Origin: Acorus gramineus
Taxonomy: Eukaryota; Streptophyta; Magnoliopsida; Acorales; Acoraceae
Length of the DNA stretch: 64,000 nt
Direction of reading: 5' to 3'
Assembly: GCA_030737835.1 (NCBI GenBank)
Contig: CM060847.1
Coordinates: forward strand, 17,817,979 to 17,881,978
Shown here: positions 1-12,500 of the stretch, one piece after another
Layout: every line of letters begins with the position of its first letter
Numbering within the stretch: the first letter of the stretch is position 1
Position numbers and translations under genes: made by a program
Notes under the pieces: model-generated
What the model saw: only the letters and a program-made list of their open reading frames with translations
What the model was told of the DNA's origin: nothing
Databases searched by the model: none

Positions 1-201
1 TTATTTTTATTTCACTTTTGTTCTTAATTATGTTATTACAGTTTAGTTGAAGAAGCATTGGGTGTGAACTAATGATAAAAAAATGATTAAAAGTTGTCAA
101 TTACTTGTGTATGGTAGATTTAATTTGTGATTTTAATTGTTTGTTGTTGAACTTCATTTATATTTTGATATCTCAGTGGTGTTTTCAATTTAAACAGATA
201 T
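1..201. other. AT-rich non-coding sequence
   Basis: No gene, repeat boundary or RNA gene is recognisable here. Confidence 0.5.
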
Positions 202-204
202 TTA

Positions 205-711
205 GGTCTAGTTTGGTAAAGGGATAAGTTTTTAGGATAAGTTAACCTAATTCATAAGGATAAAAAAATTCACTATTTTTATCCAGATTTGCATTTATTA
301 ATGCTTTTTATTATCCTCATTTTTTATGTTCTTATCCTCAATCTTGCATTTGGATCAAATATGGGATAACTTCAAATTATTTTAAAAAATACCAAATATA
401 TCCTTCCTATTAATGGGGGTATTAATGTTGTTTAGTGGAACACATTCTTTTATTTTTTTGGTTTTGATTTTTTTTTTTTTTTTTTTTGTGGAAAAGTAGT
501 CATCAATGTTATCCCAATTTTACAAAATAGGGATAAAAAAATGGGACGAAGTCTGTTCCACCTTTTACCCAGAACATACTATCCTCATTTTTTATATCAA
601 AATGTGGACAATTGTCCATACTTTATCCCTTTTTATGCCATATGGGATAACAAGTGATTTAACCAAATTTTTTCCTTATCCCAACCCCTTATCCCCATCC
701 CAAACTAGGCC
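205..711. mobile_element. Tourist-like MITE (PIF/Harbinger type)
   Basis: The ends are inverted repeats: the left begins GGTCTAGTTTGG and the right, read on the other strand, begins GGCCTAGTTTGGG. Each is followed by a related GGGATAAG block. A 3-bp direct repeat TTA lies on both sides (202-204 and 712-714), the target duplication usual for PIF/Harbinger elements. The 507-bp body is AT-rich and has no credible coding region; the short open frame at 506-715 is chance. It is non-autonomous. Confidence 0.75.
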
Positions 712-714
712 TTA

Positions 715-1487
715 AGGTCCATGTAGTGTCTTATACAAAAATTCATTAAGAGCATCTCCTAATTCTACACCCAAGTTTGTATCCAATTTTAAATTTGAGT
801 AAACGTCACCTATAAACCTCTGCAACCATTTACCTACACCCATACCAAATCAAGGAAGATCCAAATATTTTTTTTTCCTTCAATTTTCTATTTTTAAAAA
901 GATCTTAGTAAAACACAAAATGATGGTTGGAGACACAATATTATATCAAATGAAACTTTTACTCAAATTTTTTTGTAAAATTTGGATATATGTTTAAGTA
1001 AAAGCTGAAGATGGTCTTATTTAGAAGAGCATCAAATATTTGGTATTGCATGGTACAAGGAAACAAAAAGAAAAAAGATTAATTATATTTTAAAAAAAAA
1101 CTATTCAAAAATCATAAAAGATGATCCATGAGCCTCATTTGTAGTTCTAACGAGAAAAGAAGAACTCAACCTTTTTTTTTTTTTTTTTTTTTTTCCGTAA
1201 GAAGTGCTTTCGTCAACTTGGGTGATGGTAGAGAAATATGTGAATTAAACTGACAATTTATATAGATATTCATTCCAAAAATAAATAAATAAATAAAATA
1301 GAGATTCGATGGAATATTTTTTAAGTGCTGCATTAGGGGATGAACTTATAATCACATTTGACCCTTTTTTTCAGGAGAAGATAGACAAATCTACCATAAT
1401 TTCTACTAAAAATATCACAGTACAAATCTGGAGTAAGAGTGAAACAAAGACGAAATGTCAGAAAGTTATCAAAAGGGCAACATAAAA
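715..1487. other. AT-rich intergenic DNA with poly-T tract
   Basis: No gene is visible. A pure T run near 1172-1194 may be the tail of an old minus-strand retroposon, but no body can be recognised beside it. Confidence 0.4.
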
Positions 1488-1930
1488 CCTCCGTTTGAAA
1501 CGGGGATATATTTTATTTTAGGATATACATTTATCCAAGCATAAGTGAGTATAAATAAGGATAAAATGATTTTGTGTTTGGTTGTATTTTAAATTATTGT
1601 TGTTGGTAAACGTAAGAATAAATGTTTTGTTGTTTGAATAAAATATGAATAAAGTATGGATAAGGATTTATAAAAGGTAAAAAAATAATGATAGTTGATT
1701 TGACAGGTGATTTATAAAAGGTGATGACGGTTGTTTTGACAGTGGGCCCATATATTCTTTGGGTGGAATAACCTATGATAACTTTAATTTCAGAGATTGA
1801 TTGAAATACATATACCACTTTATCGGGATTTATTCTGACATACTTTATCTAGAGTTATCTGTTGTAAACAAAACACTCTAAAATACTTATCCGATGTTAT
1901 CCGAGGGGTTATACCGAAAACAAACGGGAG
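1488..1930. mobile_element. MITE, family A copy 1
   Basis: The ends are imperfect inverted repeats: the left reads CTCCGTTTGAAACGGGGATA and the right, reversed, reads CTCCCGTTTGTTTTCGGTAT. The interior is AT-rich. It is clearly related along its length to 59152-59545 (shared blocks such as AAACGTAAGAATAAAT and AATAAAGTATGGATAA), so this is a dispersed family. No target duplication is obvious and no coding capacity exists. Confidence 0.6.
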
Positions 1931-1934
1931 CAAT

Positions 1935-2160
1935 GTGAATAGAGGGGATAGAGCCATAGAGGGGAGAAACCAAAGGAGAAGGCAAAAGAGGTGTCTGTCA
2001 GATGACACGATCCGAAACAAGGCCCAACATCTCGATAAGTAGATGGGCCCACTGGAAGCCAACAGCAGTACATTGACCCACTCCTTAATGAGCCCTTTTT
2101 GTAGATCTCTGAAGATGATGGCATTACGAGTGAGCCAAACAACCCCACGCCACCGGACAA
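1935..2160 (-). mobile_element. LINE C-terminal scrap
   Basis: On the minus strand short stretches resemble the region after reverse transcriptase in plant L1-type LINEs, including a segment like V-W-L-T-R-N-A-I-I-F-R, the W-x-x-R-N signature near the zinc-binding (zf-RVT) domain. Frames are broken and only about 200 bp remain. The MITE at 1488-1930 abuts it and may have inserted in it. Confidence 0.5.
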
Positions 2161-2239
2161 AAGCGGAACTAGAAATATTTATAAGGGGGCCACTTCAATT
2201 TGAAAAACAATGCCATATAATTATTCTATAATTCTATCT

Positions 2240-3515
2240 ACTAAAATTTTATAATTTCATACATCTAAGAACAAAATAAACAAAATGACCGAGGAGACAT
2301 AAACTTGAATGGATAAAGGAAAACAAAAAAGTTTAGAGACTCAATCATGTATGCAAAAAAAAAAAAAAAAAGTTTTAGCATTGTTTCTTTTTTATCTCTT
2401 TTTTTTTTTCACATCTCGGCGTAGATCTGAATGAGCTAGGGATCATCTCAGCCCTTGATTTATTTATTTATGGGGGTCTATGTATGATCAATAGGGATGA
2501 CAATGAGACAGGTTGGGATGAGTTTGATAAAACTCAAACCCAAACCCGCTAACAAAAATTCTGTCCCAAATCTGTCTCAAACTTGTAATGGGTTTAACTT
2601 TTTCATCCAAAGTCTGTCTTAAACCCGTAACAAGTTTAACTTTTCCATCTCAAGATCGTCCTAAACTCGTAACGAATTTAACTTTTCCATCCTAAACCCG
2701 TCCTAATAGACATGTAAAAACTGCCCTGATCTGTCTCATTCAGATCTGGTCGGGTTGGGTTACAACGGGTTTGAAAAAAATATTAAAACATATTTAATAT
2801 AGCATTTAATCTAAGCTAAAATTTTAAATAAAAATGAAACATTCATTAGAATATAACCTACAAACTAAGAAATAAAATAAAAAATATGAACGTTCATCTT
2901 AAGTAACAAATATTATCCTTAAAAAACAATATAAAAAAACTATAAAAACATGACATTCATTTGGGTTGAAGCATGACACTCATCTGGATTGAAGCACTAA
3001 GTTAGTTTTATGATAAAACGTAATGCTCAGAGTAACTATTTTTTTTTAAAATGTTTTCACATCTCTATTCAAAATGTTTTCAATCCACTGAAAAAAAAAG
3101 CAACATAGCAAGAGAAAGACAAAAGTGAAAAGATGTTATTCTAAGTTCCTTCATATATTATGTCTCCTTAAAGAAGATTATCAAACGAAAGCATTACATC
3201 CCCTTGTATTTTTTAAACAAATGAAAGACATACTTTTACTTTGACAAAAAAATGAGCTAATTGAAAAAAAAAAAAAAAAAAAAAAAGGTCAAGCATAACA
3301 AATAAGAATGAAATGAAAATACATACATTCACGTGAAAATCATGCAGTCTTGATCGGAGTCCATAATATCATCATATAAGTTTAGGTGATTGTTCATTAT
3401 TTTTTTCTTTGTTTTTTTCTATTTTGGAATACCAAACGTCAAAAAAAAAGCACATCACCCGAGTAGATTTAGATATCTTCGATTTAATATTTCAGTTTAT
3501 TCTTTTTTATTTTTT
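2240..3515. other. AT-rich intergenic DNA with GGGTTTG-like blocks
   Basis: No gene is visible. Around 2490-2780 the sequence is rich in variants of GGGTTTAA and AACCCG, and a related texture recurs at 3985-4130 and 31010-31260. This looks like a degraded dispersed element, possibly hAT-like, but I cannot fix its ends. There are homopolymer A runs near 2346 and 3263. Confidence 0.4.
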
Positions 3516-3740
3516 AGCGTTTGTTAATGAGATTGCAAAATTGATTTTCTATAATCACTGGGTTTAAAATTGATTCTACAGGAAGCTGTCTCCCCTCAAT
3601 TTTTTCAAATCGTAGCTTTTGAACACTATTTGCGTGAAATTTGTTTGCAGGAAACTGTGATTGCAAAACTGTTTGGTTGCACGATTGCAAAACCAACTTC
3701 CTGCAATCACAAAAGCTGCACAATCGCACAACCAAACGCT
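3516..3740. mobile_element. hAT-like MITE
   Basis: A 225-bp segment begins AGCGTTTG and ends CAAACGCT, and the inner bases also pair imperfectly (GATTGCAAAATTG against CACAATCGCACAACC). AGCGTTTGGTTG-type ends are common in plant non-autonomous hAT elements. No 8-bp target duplication is clear. Open frames crossing it on both strands reflect its self-complementarity and are not genes. Confidence 0.55.
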
Positions 3741-4184
3741 TAGAATACCAAGAGACATATATAAAATATGTAATTATTATAATAAATATATTTTTTTTAC
3801 AAAAATGACTGGCAAACGTCAAAGTATATATAAAAAAAAAAGAAACACGAAATCACACAAGATTTGGGAAGCAATAGAAGAGAGATCTACTACAAAAGAA
3901 CCCAGAATCCTAATTCGGAGACCACTAGTTTGCACTCAAAAAATTAGTGACTGCTAAATATATATTTGATCTTAATATTAATTCACAACCAAGGTAAGGT
4001 CAGGACGGGTTTTGCTAAGTGAATCCACTTCCCATCCCAAACTCTCTGGGTTTCATTTCATGTCCCCTGAAACCCGAACCTGACTCGACGGGTCGTGTAT
4101 CTTACTGGGACAATCCAGCTACCATCTTTAACGATCAACTAGGAGAATATATATCAACCATTGATTTAATAAAACAAGATTAAG

Positions 4185-4400
4185 GGTTCATTTGGATATA
4201 TGAGTTTAGGTAGATTCTGCATTTAAAAAATTAAAAATTCTTAAACTTAGATCCAAATACATTACCAGCGTTTAACTTTTCAAACCACCATTTTCATTTT
4301 TTAGGCCAAAAAAATATTATAATTAAAAATCTAATAAAATAACATTTTTTAAAAAACTGAGTTTAAAACGTAAGATTTCAAGAATCTTATATTTTAATCT
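4185..4400. repeat. Possible MITE remnant
   Basis: It begins GGGTTCATTTGGATAT and contains TTAGATCCAAATAC, the style of plant MITE ends. A related segment in the opposite sense appears to lie at about 19440-19665 (GATCCAAACGGGGCC). Ends and target duplications are not clear. Confidence 0.35.
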
Positions 4401-4439
4401 CCCATTCAACAAAAATTCTGTATATTCACCCAAAAAATA

Positions 4440-4665
4440 TACACGCATTCTTATTTATGTAATCCACCCCTTATGTCACGCGTGCCTGTCACGTGCTTTC
4501 TTCTCGTTGTTGTTATGACTCAACGACAGAAATATCAAACCAAAACCCAACAACGCCTCTTCGGACGGATCCGTGCTTTGCCTTTTCCGGCGCCGCATTT
4601 CCCGCTTCGAGGAGCGACTCCGTCTTCCAAGTTCTCAATCTCTTCTCTCTCCCCCGATCGATAAG
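4440..4665 (+). promoter_or_regulatory. NPSN11: Probable NPSN11 promoter and non-coding first exon
   Basis: This short stretch is much more GC-rich than its surroundings and ends in a CT-rich leader followed by a good splice donor (GATAAG|GTTTGA, exon end near 4665). It contains CACGTG-like and ACGCGT motifs near 4476-4496. The first coding exon of NPSN11 is at 6588 and no credible coding exon lies between, so I infer a 5' UTR exon followed by a roughly 1.7-1.9 kb leader intron. Candidate acceptors are at 6386 and 6518. The transcription start is not determined. Confidence 0.5.
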
Positions 4666-5299
4666 GTTTGAATCTTTGATTCGCTCGTTTTGAGATCGGC
4701 ATTTCGATCAAAGTCATGTCTCTTTCATTCCCACCTTGTTATCTCCGCTTAGAAAATAATCCCGAAATGATGGTGTTCTCAGATCTCATTGATTGATCTG
4801 ACTGACTATTCAAACAATCATGTTTTAAGACTCGTGTGTTTTTTTTTTTTGAAGCAAATTAGGCGTTTTGAAGTTATTTGTGGCATTGTGTATGAGACCA
4901 TTGTTTCGGTTTCGTTTTTTGCTTTTTTTTTTTTTTTTTGAGGAATATTTTAGTCTCATGCATTTGTTAGTTTATGTTCTCTGATTCTTCGTTTTTTGCT
5001 TAACATTGTGTGAGGTTTTGCGGATTGTCACTTCTTTGAGTCTGATTTTATTCAAATGATATGTTTTTTCTTTCATGTTTTTATATTTTTTATTTTTCTT
5101 TCCTGAATCTTAGTTAGATTGCTGAATTTGAGTAGTTTATGTTTGGACTTTAACTTTCTATTGGATGTTTTCCCTACATGATGTTTAATATTTATTATCT
5201 TGATTTAATTGATGTTAAAATTTTATATAACAACAAAATCAGTAGTTTTGTACAAATCACATATAGCATTGGTATGGAATGAATTAATGTAGCTGAGCA

Positions 5300-5640
5300 T
5301 AAGGGTTCTAGGGGAAAGATGGGAAGATCTAAAAGGAATTTGATGGAAGTGTAAGAAAGAATGTGAAGGGTTCCACAAAAATGGAAATTTGACTTACAAT
5401 ACAAACAACAAGTTAAATGGTTTTATTAGAAAAACAAGGACCACAAAATGTGAGGATGAACAGTTTGATGCTGATGATGTTGTGAAGATCAAGGTATCTG
5501 GTGAATATGAAGTCGCACACAAAAGAATTTCCTGATGCTGTGAAGTAGATGTTCCGGTAGACTTCAGGTGGGACAAGAAAGTAAGGTTTAAGAACAAGTG
5601 CACCGGAGATTGCCTGAATATAGCTCCATCGAAGTTCTAT
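5300..5640 (+). pseudogene. Unrecognised coding-like relic
   Basis: This GC-richer patch inside the inferred NPSN11 leader intron has stretches that read like protein in shifting frames, for example QFDADDVVKIKVSGEYEV near 5460-5515 and DFRWDKKVRFKNKC near 5558-5600. Stop codons interrupt it and it lacks splice signals linking it to NPSN11. I do not recognise the family. It may be a processed or captured gene fragment; chance cannot be excluded. Confidence 0.35.
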
Positions 5641-5887
5641 TTCTATCTATAATTATATAAGGATTAATTAACCCAATACTAATCCAACATTTTTTATGGT
5701 TTGTGCTGTTAATACTAATATCACTGCCACCATAACACTTCTTCTTTATGACAATGCTGAGCCAAATAAAATGTGGGGGGTTGGCAATTGGTTAACAGCT
5801 GGTGTAATTATGTTAAATACATGAAATGAATACTTGCCACGGGTGATTATGATTTTCTTGGATCCATGAAGCCAATTTCAAACCTTT

Positions 5888-6120
5888 GGCCCCTATTTAG
5901 TTTGGTTATAGGAATAAGGAGGAACAGAAATGAATTTTATTCTGATATTTGATTGTTTAATAGGTGAAAACCTGGATAAATGGGGTGATTTTTTAATAAA
6001 AAAATGTGGATTAAAATTTATCACCCCTAAATAACCATTACGTTGGATATAACGGGAATAGGGGCGTATTACATTTTATTTCAATTAAATGGAATGGGGA
6101 AAAGACTCGGGCCTTAGGCC
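5888..6120. repeat. Possible MITE in NPSN11 leader intron
   Basis: It begins GGCCCCTATTTAGTTTGG and ends near CTCGGGCCTTAGG, giving only a weak GGCCC/GGGCC inverted repeat. The interior is AT-rich and non-coding. Boundaries are uncertain. Confidence 0.3.
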
Positions 6121-6587
6121 TGAATCAATCATGTGCTTGGAAAACAGGCTCTTTTGATATTTACGATGATCAGTTGCTTCCATTATTTTGTATCATATTC
6201 TTGTCACACATGAAATTCGTAGTCTTTTATAGTCAATCTTCTTGATCCACTGAATCATTATCCGTTAGTAGTCTTTTTTTATCCACAAATGTTAAAATGA
6301 TTAAAATTTTATGAATCACACTTTCTTTCTGAACAAATTATGCTGAAAATTTTATTTATCCTTTTTTGTTGGAGGTGTTTTATCAGGACTTTGGAGATTG
6401 TGATGTGATGAAGAGTTTGCGAAGGCCCCCCTTGACGATTTGCTTATCATAAACAAGTATAGGATTGTTTTGAACCGTGGATGTGAGAGGAACTTGATGC
6501 GCGATATAGCCTCTTCAGCTTTGGAAATGTTTGATTGGAATTAATATTAGAAGATTTGATTTGTGTGATATTGTTTCACCATCTACA

Positions 6588-9500
6588 ATGGATTTATCTT
6601 CAATCAACGAGGAGCTGGCCAACATTGATGGGCAAGTCAGCGACATCTTACGAGCATTAGCGTAAGGGCTCCATAAATGTTTGCATTTGAATGATTTCCA
6701 ACTAGAATGTTTGGCACTGTTTAATCTCCTGGCAGTTGCACTATTTTATTGTTTTCTATTATTATTATTTTTTAATATCTGATGTATTATTATTTAAAAT
6801 TTTGGATTTAATATTCAAGTAGACCAATGATATTGGCCAGTATGGCACATCCATTATCCTCACTTATCATTTGATAAGTTTTCAGTTCAATATATGAGTA
6901 ATAGGTTTATCCCATCTAATAATTATGAATATGTCACTACAGGAATGGCTTCCAGAAATTAGAGAAGATTAAAGACACTAATAGACGGAGCAGGCAGTTG
7001 GAGGAACTTACAGGAAAAATGCGAGAATGCAAAAGGTAAAAACACTTTCCAATCAATAAAGCATGGAGTAACCTTTCCTATTCCTTTGCAGGTGTACTAA
7101 TTTGGAGATTTATATTTTTCATGTTTCTATTTTTGTGTAATAGCCCATCTTCCTCTATCCAGTATGGCATTTCATGCAATTTGAATAATGAACTTGGATC
7201 AAGCAGACATCATTGACATCTAACAAGTACAAGAGTTTGTATACAACTAAAGGCTAGCAATGTCTTATTGGTTTAGTCCTTTACCACATGATTATGGTAC
7301 ATTACAAATTTAATGCTTATAGTGTTCCCATCTAATTATATGAATACATTGGTTTATCAATGAATGCACAACAAAAGCTTCTTTATTACTGCTAGTTTTA
7401 ATATTACCTTGCCTTGGTTTTCAGTTTTGTTAGATATGAGGAAGTCCTCGATTTCATCTTTAGAATCATAGTAGAACAATAGAGCATTGGAATGGCATAC
7501 TTTGGCATAGCTCTTCAATAACATCTAGGCGAATTGATCAAAGAAAATAGTTTGTCTCAGGTGGTGCATGATTTTGTTTGTTAGAGAAATGTTCAGTAAG
7601 TGAACTTTGCAAGATTTTTATTTTTTATTTTTTGGGTAAGGGAACTTTGTAAAATTAACAGGTGAAAAAAATTCTTGCAAGACAAATGAATCTCAATGAT
7701 GAAAACTTTGCTATCTATGTATTACTGTCTACATTGAGATATTTCCTCGTCTTCATACAGAAACAATAAATAAGAAAAAAGGGCTTTCAATTTTTTTTTT
7801 TTGTGTTCTTAGATGTTACAAGGTTGTTCTTATAATATATCAAAAAAGAATAATGGTGCTAGGGGTCTACAGAGTCCTTGAATAAATATAAATATCTTGA
7901 AAAATGCTCTTGGACATTCTCCTTTCTTCTCACTTTTCTCATAATATAATTCTTTTCTAGGCTTATCAAAGAGTTCGACATAGAGATGAAGGAAGAGGAA
8001 AGTAGAAATACTCCAGATACCAACAGGATGCTTAATGAGAAAAAACAGTCAATGGTAGTTTTCCTCAAATCTATATAAAAATGGAATTTTCTTATATTAA
8101 CCATTTTTGCATAAGCTAGTATAGATATTTAGTTCAATTAATATTATTGCAGTTATTATGTCTAAATTATCTTTTTAATTATCTCTTGCAGATTAAAGAG
8201 CTTAATTCCTATGTGGCCCTGAAGAAACAGTAAGTGATCTTTTCTTTATTAAGAGTTTCTGTTTACAGTCTAAGTAGGTTTGCAAATACTTTCATGTCTA
8301 GATAAGGTCACACTATTTCAAGATTTGTCACATAGAACTTTTTGAAGTTGTTGAATTTACTATTATACCAACTCATTCTATACCATGCTAGCTGGATGGT
8401 AGGTTATCAATAGTATAATTATTTGACTTATTATCTGCTCTTTGAGTAACTTCTACTCTTTGAGCTTTTTTCTTTTTGAAGAAAGGTTGGAGCATGTAAC
8501 CTTTAATGTTTAAAACGTAGCTTTGGTAAACTTCCAAAGTCATTAAGGCCTTACCTACAAGAAAATAAAAATTAGACATGTGGAGATAAGATATCTACAA
8601 AAAACAGAAACCAAAAGATATGCTGACCAGATGCTTCCAAAAAAAAATTCTGACAGAGAAGCAGCAGATTACAACCTAAGGCTTGTTATGAAATAAAGAA
8701 AACTCCCCGGTTCACTTGATTTAAGGACAGCCATAAGGATGGACAGAATGTTCCAAACCAAATGTTCTGTGTATAAATTGTCCTTTATTGAAATATTCTT
8801 TCATTTTTTGACAGCCAAATACACCATAAACTACATGGGGATTCACCAGAATAAATCTTGCTTGCTTCTATCCCTTATTTCTTTTCCTCTTGAACCACTT
8901 ATCACATTTGATGAGCAAAAAGTAAAGGACGGATTCACTCCCCAATAATTTTCTGGACTTTCTACAACTCCTTGGTGAATTAATGATGAACAACAAACTG
9001 ATGAATACGAGTGTGAAGACCACCATTCTAATAAAAAAAAATATGATGAATAACAAACTATCCAAAAAAATTGATGTTGCGCAATTTTATCATCAGCAGC
9101 CCACTCATTCCTATTTTCTTTGGTGAGGATTTTTTTTTCCAAACCAATGAACCACATGAAGGCTTGGATCTTTGAAGTGGTATTGACATCTAAAATCTGT
9201 TTACATATTTTGAGCTGTAGCAAGATCGCTTTCTGAATCTTTATTTTTAACTGAATAGAAGGGTTTCACTTGTGAAGTACAGTGACTTTGACTCCACAAT
9301 CCTGTAAACCCACTATTCCAGTTGTATACTTATTTTTTATGACGTGCACCAACACAATTGGTGAATCTAGGTTTCCAATGTTATTTAAATGAATCTTCAA
9401 CACCTCTTTGGACTTTGGCACCATTCCATAGGAATCTTCTATGAACTTTTCTGTTTTATCAAGAAGCACGATATGCCCTTCCAAACAAAGGTTACGGCCT

Positions 9501-12500
9501 TTCCAACCGTCAAGCTCTTTGTCAAATAGTTGAAGAAGTGTTTTCCAATTGCTCTTCTGAAGGCACCTTGTATGGAGAGGGAGTCTGAGATACTTTATAG
9601 GTATAACCAAAGCTTTACAATTCAATCTCGAAGCAAAACCAGTCACCTCCTCAAACGGACGATTGATACCCACTATGTTACTTTGTCCAAAGTTCACCTT
9701 AAGCCCAGATACCAATTCAAAACATTTAATGATGAACTTAAAGCCTTCTAATTTGCTCTCCCTTTCATCCCATTTGAGAATGGTGTCATTGACATATTGA
9801 GTGTGGGTAATACTGGAACCTCCTTGAGTAACTTCAAGACCATATATCCACTCCCTTTTGAATCATTCTACATAGCACATTAGCAACAAAAATGAAATAG
9901 AACGTGTTACGCCCCGGAGCGGCCGTCCCCGAGACCATACCAATCATACAATATCAGGAGTCATACATGAGAGGTCAATAATGACTCCAAATAAAATGCA
10001 ACAATAATGAGCAGGGAATGAATAAGGTAACAAGACAACAGGGAAGCGACAACCAATTAAAAATGCGGAAGCATAATATACAAATAAGTCTGTAATTCAA
10101 AAACATTATTACAGACCCGAATACACAATCACTGTTCTGTGAGAGTCCAAGTCTAGTCCAAATACAACCATATGTGCAACACGCACGATTACTAATACAT
10201 ATACAAGAAAATAGGATTGCTAACAGCCTTGCACTCGCCAACCGAAAAGTGAAACGCTCCACGCACGAACCACGCCAGAGGGATGCTCCAGCTCCACGCC
10301 AACTCAGTCCCTGGTGAATAAACAATACACGAGGGGTGAGTTACAAGCTCAGTAAGTGGCAAGAATCCAAGTTCTACAACAATAATGTAATATTAGTGCA
10401 TTTTTCCTTCCAAGGATAAGAAATGTGGGAGAAATCCAACAGAGATAAATGTCACGCGAAGACGTGACCTCACCTAACCCTCACCCAGTACTCTTGGGAA
10501 GGAACTGTACAGTTAACCATAACGCATAGCATTACTGGATAACACAGTACTACAAGTCAATCTGCATCAAGGTATAACTATACTAGATGCCTCACATCAT
10601 CTAGCAGATGTATCATACTTTGGGCATTCCCAATGAATATAAATGTCACGTGACAACGTGGCCCCAACTTACCCTTACCCTCACCCCTAGGGGTGACATG
10701 GGACTATTAGAAACAGAAATCAACTAGCTTACTCCCTTAACTTTCCAGTAGCCCTCTCCCGGGTAACCCTCTTCCTGGCAGCCATCCATGGTAGGTCCGA
10801 TGCCTAAACGGTATCGAAATACACATTGGGCATCCAACGACGTGGAGGCACAATCCAGGATAGCTCCAATACCGGATAGCTTCAACGCGGATACGAGATA
10901 GGGAAGAAGCATTACGCGCTCACAATATGATCCTCAAGGATCAACTACAATCATCTAGCAATTAACAATGCTAATGGATTCTCTTGAATTGCCATACAAA
11001 TGCATCGCTCGGACGCGGGGAAAAGTAATTAAGTTCTCGCACTCAACAACTAGAATGACTCTAAAGGCGGGTCATCCACGCGCCTATTACAAATAGGTGA
11101 AGCATACTATGCTTATTGGTTAACGAACACCGATACAATAAAGAAATTCTTCTGAATTCTCATATGAGAGCATTGCATCCATGCAGGATAGATAAATCGC
11201 TGCATTTGCATAGTAAAACAAAGTATGATCCAGACAACGAATCATACATATGCCTATCACAGTTATGCCTGACTAATTAAACACATAAACTCCTACATTT
11301 GCATAGTAAAACAAAGTATGATCCAGAGAACGAATCATACATATGCCTATCACAGTTATGCCTGACTAATTAAACACACACAATTATTACAAGAGATTCT
11401 ATCATAAAAGAGATACATGGACTACATGTCCAAATAACCTATGATCAACCCATGTATATACACACTTTATACAATCCAACATAAGCCCACTAATAAGTTA
11501 GCATAAATGCCATACCATTAGCTAAATATAATACAATCATACTAAGCATCTATTAATATGAAAGCAGCCCTACAAATGACTACCTATGGCATGCTAGTAC
11601 TCTATATTTCATAATATATAAGACACCAAAAATAATACGAGCAAGCATAGGATCCTAAACATAATACAATTCACATACAAACTAAACATGCAAGTTGTCT
11701 AACATGGTATGGATCTAATATAGCAATACAATTTAGAAATCAAGATTGAGTATAGCTATAAAGCCCCATGGATACGCGATGCACAACTTCATGCATCGAG
11801 TGCTTCCCAAAAGGGGTGGATCGAACTACTCACAAATATTTGGATTGTCGCGTGTCCGGTCTACGAGATCTGTAAGACACAACAATATATAGATAAACCA
11901 CGTGATAAACATAACTTAAGTAAATGAAGCATAAACACGATCCCTGGCGTAGGATAGTGCATGGGGTGGGGCGGGCAGCGCGTGACGCACTCCCATGGCA
12001 ACACAATCACATGAACAAAAATGTCATAACTTCTAAGCCCTACAACCAATGGTGCTCAAATAAAATATGAAGCTTCCTGACACATAAATAAGCCTACTTC
12101 ATGAAGACACCAACTCTTAGTATTGCCTACAATATGCATAAATAACTCATTGACATAGCCATGTAAAACTGGTGCATCTGCAGCGAACAGCTCTACTCTT
12201 TGGTCTCTACAGAACCAAATACACATCCATAAATTCTAAAATAAATCATACACGTTCTCTGATATGTTGCGATCATAATCTCTGAAGACATTATAACCTG
12301 ATTTAGCCTCTACATACTCAAAATAAAATGTTTTAAGAAACTGGTCAAGTACAGTCACTACAAAACAGGTTATAACTCACGGAACATATAATATTATGAC
12401 ACCAAATTTCATATATAGCATCTAGACACATGGATGATCATATCACATGAGGGCACAATCCTTAGCATATGCTCTAGATACTAGTTCCACAAAGATCTTA

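Noticed and set aside
9266-9715. 149-codon minus-strand open frame as a host gene
   Set aside because: It is the thumb and post-catalytic part of a LINE reverse transcriptase, flanked by other LINE blocks in broken frames.
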